NCBI GenBank assembly: GCA_965221195.1
Contig: OZ244864.1
Location: 372,001-436,000, forward strand
Length of the DNA stretch: 64,000 nt
Direction: 5' to 3'
From: Poriferisodalis sp965221195
GTDB lineage: Bacteria; Actinomycetota; Acidimicrobiia; Acidimicrobiales; Poriferisodalaceae
Positions 62,102 through 64,000 of the stretch are shown one piece after another. The notes under the pieces were generated by a model. The model made no database searches and was not told the origin of the DNA. It saw nothing but the letters and a program-made list of their open reading frames with translations. Each line of letters starts with the position of its first letter. The first letter of the stretch is position 1. The position numbers and the translations under genes were made by a program.

Positions 62102-64000
62102 TCAGCGGAACAGGCCGTCGCCTATGCCTTCGGCTATCTCGCCCATGTCGTAGCCGACATCGCCCCACACTTCAAAGTTGTGCTCGCCTAAGTAGGCAGG
62201 GCTGAGACGCTGCGGCTCCCAGCGGCGGCCGTTCCACAGCCCCGGGAACGCGTCAACCGTCCGCTGGCCAAAAACTGCGTGATTGACCGACTGCCAATAA
62301 CCACGGGCATCATGCTGAGGGTCATCAGTAAAGATTTGGTGGGCATCTTGGACCGGTCCCGCCGGCACGCCGGCACGCTGCAACGCCTCGGCTGCTTCGG
62401 TTGCCGTGCGTGCAGCGGCCCACGAACCCAACGCCGAGTCGATCAGTGTTCGCTGGTCTTGCCGACCTCGTTCAGTCGCCAGCGTCGGATCGTCCAAGCG
62501 AGCGTCGCCCAGCAGGCCCACTAGCGCAAGCCACTGCGAGGACTCAGTCACAGACACCGCCACGAACCCGTCGCTGGTTGCATAGACCTCGTTGGGCACA
62601 TGATCGGCAATGCCGTCGATGTTGCCTTGCGGCGACGGCGGCACGACTCCCGCCGACTGGCGGACGACGGCAGGCCCGATCGCGTAGGTGCCGATTTCGA
62701 GCTGTGCCATGTCGATTCGCTGACCCTCGCCGGTGCGTTCGCGGGCGTATAGCGCCCCGACGGTCGCTGTTGCCGCTGCGAAGCCCGCCAAGTGGTCGTT
62801 GAGCGAAAAGCCAGGGCCGACATCGCCCCGATCTGCGAAGTTCGTGAGATGCGTGATGCCGCACACCGCATGCACAGTGGGCGCATAGGAGATGACGTGC
62901 CTCCACGGCCCATCATGTCCGCAGCCCGACATAGACACATACACAAGACGAGGGTTCCACTCGTGGACAGTCTCCCAATCGAGGCCCCATGAGTCGAGCA
63001 CTCCGGCGCTGAAGTTCTCGATCAGCACGTCGCAGGTTTCGATCAGCCTGCGGGCAGCAGCGAGAGCTTCTGGGTGCTTCATGTCGAGCGTGGCGCTGCG
63101 CTTCGACCGGTTCCAGACGAAGTAGTAGGGGAAATCGGGCGAGTTGACGATGGTGGAATGCTCTTCGCTCTGCACGCGGATCACGTCCGCGCCTAAATCG
63201 CCAAGCAGTCGAGTGGCTGAAGGTCCCGCCAGCACCCAAGTGAAATCGGCCACTCGGATGCCCTCAAGCGGGCGGCTGGCATCGTCATGCCCACCCACAG
63301 GCGGTACGGACTGGTTCCCGGTGTCGTCGCTGTTCGCCTCGTCAGACGGCGCCGCCCATGTCGCAAGCACATCTTCCAACGGCGTTTCGGTGGCAGCCGG
63401 TGGACTCGGTGCAACTGCCCCTGATCGGCCTGTGTCACTCCAGCGAACCAACCGGCTCGGCACCCGAACCCGGTCCAGCAGGTCAGACACAGGCAGGTCA
63501 ACCCCCTGCGAGCCCGCCCCCGACGAGCACGCCCCCGACGAGCCATCCGACAATGTCGCGTCAGCCGGAGCGACGTCGGCGAAGAACCCTCGATGCGCGA
63601 ACTGTGGGTTGGCGCAGACCTCGGCAATGTCAAGCACGCCACCGAAAGCGACATGGCGTTCTTGGGCATCCCACCACAGTTCGCGCGGATCTCTCGATTG
63701 AACCCAAAGCCGAATGGCATCCATCACGTCGGAAATGTCAGCCAACACGTCGGCCGTGTCGATGCCGAGCCAGCGCCGCGCCTCGCTGGCCGAAGAGTGG
63801 GGACCAGCTTGGATCATCCACTCAAACAACAGATCCGGTGTCGGTGTAGGCGTAATCATCACGTAACCGCCGTCGCCGCCGCTGCACTCTGCTAGGTCGT
63901 ACGCACCCAACCAGTGCAACGCACCCTGACGCGGCGCCACCTTCGGATACGGCAGCAAGTCGTCGAAGAAGTACTGCATGAAGAGGTTCTCAATGGCGCC
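62102..64000 (-). CDS. CaiB/BaiF-type CoA transferase, tandem-domain, N-terminus outside window
   Basis: Family III CoA transferase with one partial and one complete domain. The right-hand (N-terminal) part ends at about residue 240 with a low-complexity linker. The second domain starts at PLEGIRVADFTWVLAGPSA and has LLGDLGADVIRVQ, a FNLNL-like stretch (WNRSKRSATLDMKHPEA) and CDVLIENFSAGV, with the catalytic Asp expected in MAQLE (here Gln-Leu-Glu replaces the usual D). The frame is open through the right edge (GAIENLFMQYFFDD), so the true start lies beyond the window. It probably activates a carboxylic acid by CoA exchange. A 15-bp repeat lies in the linker region. Confidence 0.85.
   Translation of the reverse strand, partial: GAIENLFMQYFFDDLLPYPKVAPRQGALHWLGAYDLAECSGGDGGYVMITPTPTPDLLFEWMIQAGPHSSASEARRWLGIDTADVLADISDVMDAIRLWVQSRDPRELWWDAQERHVAFGGVLDIAEVCANPQFAHRGFFADVAPADATLSDGSSGACSSGAGSQGVDLPVSDLLDRVRVPSRLVRWSDTGRSGAVAPSPPAATETPLEDVLATWAAPSDEANSDDTGNQSVPPVGGHDDASRPLEGIRVADFTWVLAGPSATRLLGDLGADVIRVQSEEHSTIVNSPDFPYYFVWNRSKRSATLDMKHPEALAAARRLIETCDVLIENFSAGVLDSWGLDWETVHEWNPRLVYVSMSGCGHDGPWRHVISYAPTVHAVCGITHLTNFADRGDVGPGFSLNDHLAGFAAATATVGALYARERTGEGQRIDMAQLEIGTYAIGPAVVRQSAGVVPPSPQGNIDGIADHVPNEVYATSDGFVAVSVTESSQWLALVGLLGDARLDDPTLATERGRQDQRTLIDSALGSWAAARTATEAAEALQRAGVPAGPVQDAHQIFTDDPQHDARGYWQSVNHAVFGQRTVDAFPGLWNGRRWEPQRLSPAYLGEHNFEVWGDVGYDMGEIAEGIGDGLFR
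63516..63545. repeat. 15-bp duplication in the CoA-transferase gene
   Basis: GCCCCCGACGAGCAC followed by GCCCCCGACGAGCCA, encoding GACSS/GAGS-type residues (SSGACSSGAGSQG) in the first domain's tail. Confidence 0.88.

Overview
The window reads as a chromosome segment from a GC-rich actinobacterium. The gene mix (CaiB-type CoA transferase, SsuD-like flavin monooxygenase, HelD and Lhr helicases, UgpC-type sugar ABC ATPase, DUF983 zinc-ribbon protein, many short lipoproteins) suggests a marine or symbiotic Acidimicrobiia-like lineage. This is inference from gene content, not a phylogeny. No rRNA, tRNA, CRISPR array or transposase was seen.

Layout. 0-6 kb: a class V aminotransferase cut by the window edge, a class III aminotransferase with a nicotinamidase, chorismate mutase, an unrecognised coiled-coil protein and a PEBP-family protein. 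6-17 kb: a sugar-uptake locus made of a GH13 alpha-glucosidase, a lipoprotein binding protein, two permeases, an aldo/keto reductase, a Gfo/Idh/MocA dehydrogenase, an SsuD-like monooxygenase and a convergent UgpC-type ATPase. 17-20 kb: glycerol-3-phosphate dehydrogenase and an SDR-like protein that lacks the catalytic lysine. 20-26 kb: iron acquisition (a FEA1-like lipoprotein as known from green algae, a ferric-iron binding protein and its permease) flanking a flippase-like/GT2 fusion. 26-30 kb: envelope glycan genes (GT-C-like membrane protein, sugar-nucleotide epimerase, FAD/UGM-like oxidoreductase). 30-34.7 kb: Fic, cupin, SDR, DUF983 and SOUL proteins.

34.8-62 kb alternates defence genes and housekeeping genes. 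It holds a single-chain restriction-modification enzyme carrying a C14 tract that puts its two halves out of frame, a VapBC pair whose toxin has lost its middle, and the run hemE-hemY-lnt-helD-lhr. It also holds a module of HEPN/DUF499 ATPase, DUF1156 DNA methyltransferase and SNF2-type helicase/DUF3883, with a small peptide and a ClpP-fold (SDH) protease in antisense orientation inside it. The helicase, protease, VapC toxin and R-M enzyme are each interrupted. The window ends in a CoA transferase cut by the right edge.

The strongest recurring pattern is not a gene. At least 25 short tandem arrays, mostly 15-bp units in 2-7 copies with otherwise different sequences, lie in linkers, gene ends and intergenic gaps. 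In coding regions the units are multiples of three. Many also encode a pentapeptide-like pattern in one frame that is often not the host gene's frame.
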